From NCBI RefSeq assembly GCF_019880385.1, contig NZ_CP082273.1, forward strand, positions 1,984,001 to 2,048,000: a DNA stretch of 64,000 nucleotides. Reading direction: 5' to 3'. Source of the stretch: Nocardioides coralli. Lineage in GTDB: Bacteria; Actinomycetota; Actinomycetes; Propionibacteriales; Nocardioidaceae. This document shows, piece after piece, positions 27,513-36,186 of the stretch (position 1 is its first letter; the number at the start of each line of letters is the position of its first letter). The position numbers and the translations under genes are program-made. Under the pieces are notes generated by a model. That model worked only from the letters and a program-made list of their open reading frames with translations. It had not been told where the DNA came from and searched no databases.

Positions 27513-27934
27513 CGCACCGAACTCGCGGTGAACGCGGCTCCATCAGCATCTGGCTGGCGGTGTCGAGCTTCGTGATGATGATGCTCGTCGGACTCGCCGT
27601 CGACCTCGGCGGACAGGTCCACGCCAAACAGCGTGCTCACAACATCGCCGCCGAAGCTGCCCGGACGGGCGGCGAGCAGGTGCAGGCCGCGCCCGCCATC
27701 AAGGGTGAGTACGTCGCGGTGGACACCGTCGCGGCACGTAACGCGGCCGAGGACTACCTGAGCGCCTCGGGCGTCACCGGCACGGTGACCGTCAACGGCG
27801 GAGACACCATCACGGTCGATGTCTCCGACACCTACAAACCCAAGTTCCTGAGCTTCATCGGCATCGGTGACCTGACCGTCACCAGCACTGCCTCAGCACG
27901 ACTCGTCCGCAGCCTCGGAGGGAGCGAACAATGA
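27509..27934 (+). CDS. TadG-like/Flp-pilus assembly protein
   Basis: 141 aa. The N-terminal RGSISIWLAVSSFVMMMLVG is followed by AVDLGGQVHAKQRAHNIAAEAARTG, the pattern of the TadG/TadE N-terminal helix ('putative Flp pilus-assembly' family), and an extracytoplasmic tail. It overlaps neighbours by ATGA on both sides. Confidence 0.78.
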   Translation: MTHRTRGERGSISIWLAVSSFVMMMLVGLAVDLGGQVHAKQRAHNIAAEAARTGGEQVQAAPAIKGEYVAVDTVAARNAAEDYLSASGVTGTVTVNGGDTITVDVSDTYKPKFLSFIGIGDLTVTSTASARLVRSLGGSEQ

Positions 27935-30900
27935 CCCAGCCCACGTTTGCCCAGCGTGTTCGAGGTCTCGCGGCCACGCTCGCCCTCCTGCTTCTCGTTG
28001 CCGGGGTGCCGTTCCTGCTCATCGGCATCGGTGCCGCACCGTGGAAGGCCGACCTCGGCGAGCTGCGAACACTTCTGACCACCCCAGACGACGGCACGCT
28101 CGCGATGGCCGCGATCGCGACGGTGGCGTGGGTGGCATGGCTGGTCGTGGCAATCTCCGTCGTCCTGGAAGTCGTCTCGCAGATCCGAGGCCTCCCGACT
28201 CCGACACTGCCTGGACTCGGCGCTCCACAGCGGGCGGTGGGCCAACTGGTCGCGGTGGCGGCGCTGCTGTTCGTTGCTGCTCCCACCGTGGTCGCGGCGT
28301 TCCCGACTGCCCCCGCCCGCGCGGCGACTGCGCCCGTCCTCGAAGCGCCACGACTCGCAGCCGTCGAGGTTGCGCCCCTCCTCCCCCAGGCTGCGCCCCT
28401 CCTGGCTACCGCCGTCTCACCCACGACGGAGAATACGACGATCGACTACACCGTCAAACGCGGCGACAGCCTGTGGAAGATCGCCGAACGCCTGCTCGGC
28501 GATGGCACCCGGTTCACCGAGATCGTCGACCTGAACAAGGCGGCCCTGAACGGACGCCCCGACTTCATCGTGTCCGGCACCGTGTTGAAGGTGCCGTACG
28601 AGGCGTCGGAGGTCGACACCGACGGTCCCGCCGAGGAGTACGTCGTGCAGCCTGGGGACACCTTGTCGGAGATCGCCGAGGCGAGGCTGGGCGACCCGAT
28701 GCGCTACCCCGAGCTCTTCGAGGCATCCCGCGACACCGTGCAGCCCGACGGCGTGACGCTGACCGACCCGGACGTGATCCGGCCGGGTTGGGAGATCACC
28801 ATTCCCGGGCGGACGAAGCACAAGGCCGAGGTCCCGGAGGAGCCGCCCGTCGAGGTCGAACCACCGGTTGACGTGACCCCGCCGGTCGAGCCCCCGAGTG
28901 TCGACCCGACGACTGAGCCGACCGCGTCGGCGGACCAGGAACCCACGCCTGCCGAGAGCAGCATCAACGAGGCAGACGACGTCGAGTCGTCGGCACCCGG
29001 CTGGCTGGTGCCCGGCCTCACCGGGGCGGGCGCAGCTCTCGCGGCGCTGGTGCTGCTCGCCGTGCGCGCGCACCGCAACACCCAACTCCGCTACCGCCGA
29101 CCCGGGCAGACCATCGCCCCTCCTCCCGAAGGGCTCCGCGCGGTCGAGAAGACCGCCTTCGTGTCTGGCGCCCCGCTCACCAAGGTCATCGAGGATCTCG
29201 ACCGGGCGCTGATGCACCTGGCTGCCGAGTGCTCAGACGCAGGTCGGGCGCTGCCCCAGGTCATCACCGCCACGCTCGCCAAAGGCACGGTGACCCTGCA
29301 CCTCGCCGAGGACGCAGACCTGCCGGGACCGTGGACGGGCGCAGGCTCCGACTGGTGCCTCACCCTCGGTGAAGCTTTGCCCGAGCGCGGCGACGTGCTG
29401 CCGCCCTACCCACTGCTCGTCACCATCGGGCAGGACGACGACGGCCTCCACCTCGTGAACCTGGAGCACCTGGGCGTCGTGGCGCTCGCGGGCGACCCGG
29501 AACGAGCCAAAGCTCTCGCCCGGCACATCGCGGCCGAGCTTGCCCTCAACCCGTGGTCGGCCATCGTCGAGGTGAACGTGATCGGCCTGGGCGAGGAACT
29601 CGCTCCGCTCGACTCACTCCGCCTGCGGCACCACGAGGACGGCGAGCAGGTGGTTCCGACTCTGCTCCGCTCCGTCACCGCTTCGCTGGAGAACAGCTTG
29701 GGTGATCCCGACCCGTATGGCGCGGTCATCACCACCGGCGACGGGACGACCGAACTTGCGCCCCTCCTTCACTCGCCGACCTCGCGGATCGGCACGGCCT
29801 TGGTGTCCCTGGCTTCGCCCCTTCCCGAATCCACGGTCATCGAGGTCGATCCGACCGGGCGTCTGCGGGCGCCCTCCCTCGGACTCGATCTCGAAGCCGC
29901 CGGACTGACCAGCGAGGAGGCGAAGGCGTGCGCTGCGATCGTCGACCTCACCCGCGACAGCGAGCCGGTCAAGATCGCGCCTTTCGAGCAGGCCGCCGAC
30001 GGTTGGATGGCACTCGCTGACCGGGCCGGCGCCCTCCGCGAAGAGCTGACCGACGTGCGCGAGGATGGACCGGCTGGCGAAGGCTCACTCCTGCCCGAGT
30101 CGGCCGAGGAGTACGTCGAGGTTGCGGCGACCACCGTCGAGGATGTCGAGACTCTGGCCCCGGTCGTGCCAGAGCAGGTCCGTCGTACGGTCGAGGAAGC
30201 CGATCCGACCCTCGACCAGGACGTCGCCGACTGGTTCGACGCCGAGGTGGAGCGCCCTCGTCTGGTCCTCCTCGGCGCGGTGAACGCCGAAGCGTACGGC
30301 GAGGCCAAGCCGGTCATCCTCAAGCGCCGACCGTACTTCGTCGAGATCTTCGCCTATCTCGCGTTGCACCCCAAGGGCGCGACCGCCAGCGAGATGGCTG
30401 ACACGTTCGGAGTAGCCGCGTCGAGGGCAAGGACGGAAGTCAGTGCACTGCGCGACTGGCTCGGGACAAACCCGCGCACCGGCGGCCTCTACCTGCCGCC
30501 AGCCAACGAATCGCCCGTCTATCTGGAGACAGGCGTGAAGACCTATCAAGTACTGGACGTGCTCGTCGACCTCGACCTGTTCCGGCGCTTGCGTGCCCGC
30601 GGCCAGGCGCGCGGCGCGGAGGGCATCACGGACCTGCGGACCGCCATGTCCCTGGTCCAGGGGCGGCCGTTCAGCCTGCTTCGCGACAAGGGTTGGAGTT
30701 GGCTACTCGACACCGAGCGGGTCCACGAGACTGTCGGCTGCGCAATCGTCGACACCGCCCACCTCCTCATCGTCGACGCACTCGCCAAGGGCGAACTCGA
30801 CGTGGCGAGGACGATCGCCGAGACCGCCTGCGAGGCCGCGCCATACGACGACATCTGTCGGCTCGACCTGGTGAAGGTCGCCGCCGCCGAGGGCCACGGC

Positions 30901-31041
30901 GAGGCCATCGAGAGGATGCTCAACGACGACGTCTTCAACCGCACCGACGACCGTCTTCCGCCAATCGACCCGCCGAAGCGGACCAAGGACATCGTCGGCA
31001 AGGAGGGCTGGGGCAACTCCAAGCGTCCTCCGCCCACCTGA
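27931..31041 (+). CDS. LysM-domain membrane protein with C-terminal BTAD-type regulator region
   Basis: 1036 aa. Two or three membrane helices lie in the first 130 residues. Two LysM modules follow (VKRGDSLWKIAERLL... about 170-215, and VVQPGDTLSEIAEARL... about 235-290), then an acidic Pro-rich linker, another membrane helix (about 350-375) and a long cytoplasmic part. That part ends in a winged-helix-like segment (SEMADTFGVAASRARTEVSA) plus a bacterial transcriptional activator domain. It may sense peptidoglycan or pilus assembly outside and signal inside; this is inference. Last gene of the Tad-like operon. Confidence 0.8.
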   Translation: MTQPTFAQRVRGLAATLALLLLVAGVPFLLIGIGAAPWKADLGELRTLLTTPDDGTLAMAAIATVAWVAWLVVAISVVLEVVSQIRGLPTPTLPGLGAPQRAVGQLVAVAALLFVAAPTVVAAFPTAPARAATAPVLEAPRLAAVEVAPLLPQAAPLLATAVSPTTENTTIDYTVKRGDSLWKIAERLLGDGTRFTEIVDLNKAALNGRPDFIVSGTVLKVPYEASEVDTDGPAEEYVVQPGDTLSEIAEARLGDPMRYPELFEASRDTVQPDGVTLTDPDVIRPGWEITIPGRTKHKAEVPEEPPVEVEPPVDVTPPVEPPSVDPTTEPTASADQEPTPAESSINEADDVESSAPGWLVPGLTGAGAALAALVLLAVRAHRNTQLRYRRPGQTIAPPPEGLRAVEKTAFVSGAPLTKVIEDLDRALMHLAAECSDAGRALPQVITATLAKGTVTLHLAEDADLPGPWTGAGSDWCLTLGEALPERGDVLPPYPLLVTIGQDDDGLHLVNLEHLGVVALAGDPERAKALARHIAAELALNPWSAIVEVNVIGLGEELAPLDSLRLRHHEDGEQVVPTLLRSVTASLENSLGDPDPYGAVITTGDGTTELAPLLHSPTSRIGTALVSLASPLPESTVIEVDPTGRLRAPSLGLDLEAAGLTSEEAKACAAIVDLTRDSEPVKIAPFEQAADGWMALADRAGALREELTDVREDGPAGEGSLLPESAEEYVEVAATTVEDVETLAPVVPEQVRRTVEEADPTLDQDVADWFDAEVERPRLVLLGAVNAEAYGEAKPVILKRRPYFVEIFAYLALHPKGATASEMADTFGVAASRARTEVSALRDWLGTNPRTGGLYLPPANESPVYLETGVKTYQVLDVLVDLDLFRRLRARGQARGAEGITDLRTAMSLVQGRPFSLLRDKGWSWLLDTERVHETVGCAIVDTAHLLIVDALAKGELDVARTIAETACEAAPYDDICRLDLVKVAAAEGHGEAIERMLNDDVFNRTDDRLPPIDPPKRTKDIVGKEGWGNSKRPPPT

Positions 31042-31407
31042 TTTCGGGCGTCCCGATGCAACAGGAGATCGCGAGTTCCGGGCTGCGAGCCTGAGGCTGC
31101 ATTTCGGCCCAGATTGACGCACTGTTGTTCGCCGGTCACACCGGAGGCCCTGCCCGACTTAGCGGGCGAACTGCAGCAGGGGCCTTTTGTGAACGGATCG
31201 TGTGCCTCACACAGGTCGCGCATGCGTAGACAGCTCCAGCTCCTCACGAACGGGTTCAGACCGAACCCTCGGAGTTCTTTGCCAAAAGCCGGCGCGAAGC
31301 ATCTAAGCCCGGACTTCAGCCCATCCTCTCGTCGAATTCAGGTAGGACCACGAATCGCTTGCGTCAGTGCCGCGGAACATCACGGCATCTGACCCTCGGC
31401 ACTGGCC
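31042..31407. other. non-coding region after the Tad-like operon
   Basis: No gene is supported here. It separates the plus-strand operon from the minus-strand cargo genes and contains the terminator at 31145-31188 plus a small hairpin GGGTTC/GAACCC near 31245. Confidence 0.6.
31145..31188 (+). terminator. intrinsic terminator of the Tad-like operon
   Basis: AGGCCCTG and CAGGGGCCT pair (one bulge) around an inner CCCG/CGGG stem, followed by TTTT (31185-31188). It is suitably placed about 100 bp after the LysM/BTAD stop. Confidence 0.65.
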
Positions 31408-33591
31408 TCAGGACGCCTCGCTCAACCTCAACACATCTGTGTACAGCCTCCGAAGGTGAGCATCCGACATGTCGATGATCGGCTCGTACATGAACGAGTT
31501 GACGTGGATGTTCCCGGGCGTCATCAGCACCACACCGTCCAAGACCTCACGCGTTTCGACGCTGCCGTGCCCACGGTTCTTGTACGCCTTCAATAGTGCT
31601 TGGGCCTGGTTAGCCTGGATGTTGTCCGTAAAGTCCGGATCCGCCAACGCCGTCACCATGTGACTTTCTGACAGCAACCGGATGGCGATTGACAGGACGA
31701 TCTTGTTCTCGAAGTTCGCGCCTTCGTCTGCCTTGAGAGCGAGGTTCGCCTGCGCGATCACGAGGTCCGCCACGGAATCGGCGGGTGATGGCCAAGAGCC
31801 TTCGCTGCCGAATGCTCCATTGAAGATGGAATCGAGGTCCTGCTGAGTGATGAAGGAAGTGTCGCTCTTCCAATGTAGAAGCGAGGTCAAATTCATGTAT
31901 TCCGGGTCATCTTCGCCCTTCGTGTACTCCAAGATGTTTCGAATGAACGGGATGCAGGCGACGCGTTTCATGCCGTCCTCGAAAAACTTCAGCTTGAAGT
32001 CATTGATGAACGGGTTCCTGACACCCACCGCCTGGCTCAGCATGAGTCTACTTTCACCCTTCTGCGCCATGAAGCAACGGTCATACCCCACGACGGCGCG
32101 GCTCTCCAGCGTGCGGAAGAAGTCGAAATTGTGAGTGAGCAGGATCATCCTGAAATTCGGCTCTTCTGACATCTCCTTCAGGTACTGAATGATCGCGTAC
32201 TTGTTCTTGTAGTCGAAAGAGTCCGCAATGTCGTCAATGACAAACAGAGTCTCGCGCTCGGACGACTTTCGCGCCTCAACCTCGAACAGGACATTCAGAA
32301 TGTAAAGCGCCTTCTTTTCGCCGTTACTCAGCACATCCAGCAGGTCTCCACGCTCTACGGGAGTTGTTTCGGCACCCTCCTCGAACTCGAAGCCGAGTTT
32401 CAGCAATTTCTCCTGACCGAGCACCACCTGGTCGCGGTTGGTCGCAATGAGCCGGAACGGAACGAAGAACCGGTCGTTGAAGATATCGATGACCCGTTCC
32501 CACTGCGTGCTTTCGGCAGCGGCCTGCGCCTCGATCTCTTTCTTTCGCTTCTCCGCATCCTTGAAGCAGGTGACCACTCGCTCATAGAGTCCCTCGTGTG
32601 CCTTAATGTAGGACTTCCAGAGGTTCTGCTCGAACAAGTCCACGTTGGTGAACTCGGGAAGCAGTTCGACGTGCTTGGCGATGTAGTCAAAGAAGGCTCG
32701 GGTGTCCACGTTCTTGTTGAGCGCCTTCTCGACGGCCTCGAGCTTCTTCCGGAGGGCATCGTCGTCAGTGATGCGCTGCTTCTCAACGGCAATCAGCGCG
32801 TCGAGATCGGCCTTGCTGGTGACCTCTTTGGGGTCCTCACTTTCCCCTTGCAACAGGATCGAGTGCCGAGCCGCAAAGAACCCGTTGTCGCCCAAACTCT
32901 TCGTGACATTCGCCGCGTTATAGAAGTTGAAGGAGTCCCGATTGAAGAAGGTCGACTCGTCGAGCAGTTCGTTTAGCCGGGTCACGTAGTCGGCGAGCGC
33001 CGACTGAATGGCGGGTTCGCGCAAAATCGGCTGCACCTTGTTGTTGAACAGGACGTCGTACGGAACGTCGGCAAAGGGAGTAGTTTCCTGGCCCTCGATC
33101 TCGTAGCTGAGACGCACGAGGGCGGCGAAGAAGTTGTCTTCCTGCCGAGTGAAGACGCGAGAGACGACACCGACCACATCTTGCTTGGTCCCCGACTGCT
33201 CCTTCAATGCCACAACGAGCTCGTCGCGTGCTTCGCGGAGCTCTAGTTGCAGTGCCTCGTACTCCTTACGTAGCTCCGGGTTCACGAGGAGAGTGGAGGT
33301 GGATTCGGTGGGCCCCAACTCCTCGTCGTAGGACAGCACAACCACGACGTCACCGGCATCCAACTCGTCGCCGTCTTGGTCAATGACACTCCGAACGGTT
33401 TCACGCTCGGGAAACATGCGGTCTTGCGTCTCGATGCCACGTGCGAGGTCAGCGAGCGTCCGGGCGAACGAGGTTTTCATGGTCCCGTTGGGAGCGTAGA
33501 CGGCGACCGAGTTTCCGCTCCTAAACTTGAACGACGCAGTCAAGTCACGGATGCCATGGCAGTTCTTGAGCTCAACGTCCAGCTTCTTCAT
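31408..33591 (-). CDS. AAA ATPase of the ABC/SMC-like (AAA_13-type) class, putative defence protein
   Basis: 727 aa from ATG 33591 (MKKLDVELKNCHGI). Walker A is YAPNGTMKTSFARTL (near residue 31), the ABC signature is DVLSNGEKKALYIL, Walker B is LFVIDDIADSFDYKNKYA, then a H-loop-like ILLTHNFDFFRT. A long middle part is probably coiled coil. The C-terminal domain (about 200 aa, ending HVNSFMYEPIIDMSD...) has no motif I can name. Related ATP-gated architectures (OLD, RloC, PrrC) act in phage exclusion. No partner gene adjoins it. Its codon use appears less GC-extreme than its neighbours. Confidence 0.75.
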   Translation of the reverse strand: MKKLDVELKNCHGIRDLTASFKFRSGNSVAVYAPNGTMKTSFARTLADLARGIETQDRMFPERETVRSVIDQDGDELDAGDVVVVLSYDEELGPTESTSTLLVNPELRKEYEALQLELREARDELVVALKEQSGTKQDVVGVVSRVFTRQEDNFFAALVRLSYEIEGQETTPFADVPYDVLFNNKVQPILREPAIQSALADYVTRLNELLDESTFFNRDSFNFYNAANVTKSLGDNGFFAARHSILLQGESEDPKEVTSKADLDALIAVEKQRITDDDALRKKLEAVEKALNKNVDTRAFFDYIAKHVELLPEFTNVDLFEQNLWKSYIKAHEGLYERVVTCFKDAEKRKKEIEAQAAAESTQWERVIDIFNDRFFVPFRLIATNRDQVVLGQEKLLKLGFEFEEGAETTPVERGDLLDVLSNGEKKALYILNVLFEVEARKSSERETLFVIDDIADSFDYKNKYAIIQYLKEMSEEPNFRMILLTHNFDFFRTLESRAVVGYDRCFMAQKGESRLMLSQAVGVRNPFINDFKLKFFEDGMKRVACIPFIRNILEYTKGEDDPEYMNLTSLLHWKSDTSFITQQDLDSIFNGAFGSEGSWPSPADSVADLVIAQANLALKADEGANFENKIVLSIAIRLLSESHMVTALADPDFTDNIQANQAQALLKAYKNRGHGSVETREVLDGVVLMTPGNIHVNSFMYEPIIDMSDAHLRRLYTDVLRLSEAS

Positions 33592-34028
33592 AGTGCTCAC
33601 TTTGTTCGATGGCCGCTTACGCGACTTGGTGTTCGCCGTCGTGCTGAGGCTAGACCACCGCACCGACATCCGAAGGCCCCGAGAACCGCGTGCGTGTGTC
33701 ACCTCGCGGCGCGTGTTTCGGCCGTCGATGATGCCAACACCTGAAGCTCTAGGAGACAGTTACGTTCCGGCGCGTCCGTAATCCACGAAACTCCGGTCCA
33801 GGCGGAGGCGTGCCCGAAGGGCCCCCGCGATCCGCTCGGTGCGGAGGTAGCCGATTCCGCCGCGTGCCGGCGGCATCGGTTACCGCTCATTCTTGCCGCG
33901 TAGTGTGCGCGTCAGCGCGCGCGGTAGCCGCAGACAGTGTGCGCGGCGGCCATCCGGACCTGCCGCAGTCGGCGCGTCTGGGTCTGGACCGGAACTCGCG
34001 ACGACCGGGGGTGGCGGCGGGATCTGAT
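33592..34028. other. intergenic region upstream of the AAA ATPase gene
   Basis: These 437 bp have no ORF with convincing coding character. They should contain the ATPase promoter, read leftward. I see no clear repeat or RNA gene. Confidence 0.5.
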
Positions 34029-35468
34029 CTACAACAGGCGCCAGTTGTCGATGAAATCTGGCGGCTCCCAGTCCGCAGCTCGGACCTTCGGATGGGTCTG
34101 AACGAAGACCCTGATCCCATGCAGCGAGTCGGCGATGTCTCGCAATAGGTCGCGCTGGCGGTTGACGATGCCCGCATCGCTCGTGGTGTCTTCGATCCGG
34201 TGCGCCGGTGACTGCCGTTCCTTCCGCACCTCGCGCAGCGGCTGTAGCACGAAGCGGACGCTGTCGACGGTCGTGGTGGAGCTGACCCTGACGAACAGTT
34301 CCTGTAGCCGGCTCAGCGAGCCCAACCGGTTGCCCGCCTCGTCTGTCTTCGGCGCTCCGGCAGCATCAAGGCCCTTATGTTGGAGGTTGTCCGACAGCAG
34401 CTTGTCGGTCAGGAGGATGAACTCGTTCCAGGCGCCGGTCGTGGGCCGGAGCACCCAGCCCCAAGCCCGCGGCCGCTCGACGGTCGATAGCAGTGGCGCG
34501 CCGAAGGCAATCGTCCAGACGTCGTTTATCGCCCTGAGCTCCCAGAGGATCTTGGTGAACGGCCCAATGGTGTCTGTCCATCGCCCGCCAATCTCGCGGT
34601 CCCACCACTCCGGGTGTGCGACCAGGTCTGTGCCGTCCCGCTCGAATGTCGAGAGCCTGGTCTGGTGGCGTGCCGGAAGGTTGGCCAGGTCATGAAGGAA
34701 GGCACACCAATAGCGCCGGATCGGCTCATCGCCGCGGTAGTCGACGCGGTGGTCGTAGGCGTATCCGCACTCGATCGCCAACGGGTCATCGGCGCCGTAC
34801 CCGGGCTCGGTCTGGGACGGGTTGTCGCGTGTCGACTCACCGGTACCTTCGGCTTCGGCTTCGGCCCGTTGGTCGTTGTCCGGCCCAGGGCTAGGTGCTG
34901 TGGCCAACCGGAATCCGTCATCGCCGAAGGTGAAGTTGAAGACCGGGTCGTTGACGTAGTTCTCTAGAGCGGCCAGGTCGAAGAAGACCAGCTCGAGGGT
35001 GCCGTGGCCCATGATCATGCGGTCGCGGTACAGGGCGGTGTGGGTCAGCTGTGGAGCGTGAGTCCGCATGGCTGCCGGTGTTGGGTACATGCAGCCCTGC
35101 ATTTCGCCGCAGGCCACATCGGCGAGCTCGTCGACTTGGCGCTCCCAGTCGTCCTTCAACCAGGGGCGTATGTGGGTGTTGAGGTAGTCAGTCGAGGTGA
35201 CCAGCTGCACCAGCCCGTCTCGGATGAGCTGTTCGACGTTGGTCGTGGGGCCGGTCGACTCCCCGACAGGCAGGCCGTTGAACTCACGTGAGGTCAAGTA
35301 GTGGTCGATGACCTTGGCGAGCAGGTCGTCGGCAGTCGGATAGGTCTGGTCGTCGACGCCGGGCGTGAGATTGCGGGGCGGGCGCGATTGAAGCCAAGCC
35401 TGCAGGTCGAAGCCTGGAGCTGTCCTGGACGCCGTATCTTCTGCCTCCGGCGCATCCTCTGAGGTCAT
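34029..35468 (-). CDS. large protein of unknown function (479 aa)
   Basis: 479 aa starting MTSEDAPEAEDTASRTAPGFD. No recognisable motif: no P-loop, no HTH, no membrane segment. Visible features are an acidic low-complexity stretch near residue 200 and two short Trp/Asp-rich clusters (WLKDDWERQVDELADVACGE; IECGYAYDHRVDYRGDE). It is 63 bp downstream of a small partner gene on the same strand, so the two form a cassette. It lies between cargo and the backbone replication module, a usual place for accessory genes. Function unknown. Confidence 0.7.
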   Translation of the reverse strand: MTSEDAPEAEDTASRTAPGFDLQAWLQSRPPRNLTPGVDDQTYPTADDLLAKVIDHYLTSREFNGLPVGESTGPTTNVEQLIRDGLVQLVTSTDYLNTHIRPWLKDDWERQVDELADVACGEMQGCMYPTPAAMRTHAPQLTHTALYRDRMIMGHGTLELVFFDLAALENYVNDPVFNFTFGDDGFRLATAPSPGPDNDQRAEAEAEGTGESTRDNPSQTEPGYGADDPLAIECGYAYDHRVDYRGDEPIRRYWCAFLHDLANLPARHQTRLSTFERDGTDLVAHPEWWDREIGGRWTDTIGPFTKILWELRAINDVWTIAFGAPLLSTVERPRAWGWVLRPTTGAWNEFILLTDKLLSDNLQHKGLDAAGAPKTDEAGNRLGSLSRLQELFVRVSSTTTVDSVRFVLQPLREVRKERQSPAHRIEDTTSDAGIVNRQRDLLRDIADSLHGIRVFVQTHPKVRAADWEPPDFIDNWRLL

Positions 35469-35531
35469 GCCCCTTCCCCACCTCGGACTCGGGAAGTCTG
35501 CACCTCAGCCGCCGGGCCAGAAGCCGCGCGT

Positions 35532-35903
35532 CTACGAATCCTGCGGGTCATCGCTGCCGTCCTCTTCGAGGTCTTCGGGGAACACTGCATCCATCGGCAT
35601 GCCCGCGGCTGCCATCTGCGCGTTGAGATGGTTTAGCAGTGCACGTTCGGGGTCGCCGGGGTTCTCGGCCAGGTGATGGCGCAGGTCCTCCGAGATCGCC
35701 GGGTCGACCCGGCCGTCAGGGGTGCCATGAAGGATCTTGTCGATCAGGTACTTCGCTTGGCTTCGACGGTCAGATGCCTCGGGCGGGAACCGCGAGTAGT
35801 TGAAGCCACTCGACCCGAGAATGGGCCTCCGCGTCGACGACGAGGATGCCGTCCGCTTAGACGGGTCGCCCGATTGGCGTCTGTTCGACTTCCTTTTGCC
35901 CAC
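35532..35903 (-). CDS. small protein of unknown function (123 aa), cassette partner
   Basis: 123 aa with a strongly basic N-terminus (MGKRKSNRRQSGDPSKR) and an acidic C-terminus (FPEDLEEDGSDDPQDS), a charge split seen in DNA- or partner-binding small proteins. It precedes the 479-aa gene in the same direction and would be translated first. No family recognised. Confidence 0.6.
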   Translation of the reverse strand: MGKRKSNRRQSGDPSKRTASSSSTRRPILGSSGFNYSRFPPEASDRRSQAKYLIDKILHGTPDGRVDPAISEDLRHHLAENPGDPERALLNHLNAQMAAAGMPMDAVFPEDLEEDGSDDPQDS

Positions 35904-36052
35904 GGTTCAACGCTAGACCTAACCGCCGACAGCTTGGCTCATTGCCGCAGCCTCTGCTGACCGCTGACATTGCCGGCCGCTGCCCCTGGGCCCGGAGCGA
36001 TGAATCATCCATTTGGGTCGCGCACCCACTCCGCCAAACTCCTTCAACTTTC

Positions 36053-36152
36053 GGAGGGGCGCAGCCTCATGTGATCGTGACCTGCACAAACGTCCGCCGG
36101 GGTTCCCCGCCCGCTCTGCGCCCCTCCCGGGAGGGCGCTCTCAGGAGGGGCG
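36053..36152 (+). promoter_or_regulatory. attenuator-like leader of the prim-pol operon
   Basis: The middle segment CGCCCCTCC (36119-36127) can pair perfectly with either GGAGGGGCG at 36053-36061 or GGAGGGGCG at 36144-36152. The downstream pairing is followed by TGTTTTGG and looks like a terminator; the upstream pairing would prevent it. This is the geometry of transcription attenuation, 35 bp before the first gene. Confidence 0.5.
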
Positions 36153-36186
36153 TGTTTTGGTGCGAAGGCTGAGGACAGTCGAGTGC

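Noticed and set aside
31114..31392. 92-aa ORF after the Tad-like operon
   Set aside because: Covers the terminator hairpin, has no ribosome site or domain, and atypical composition.
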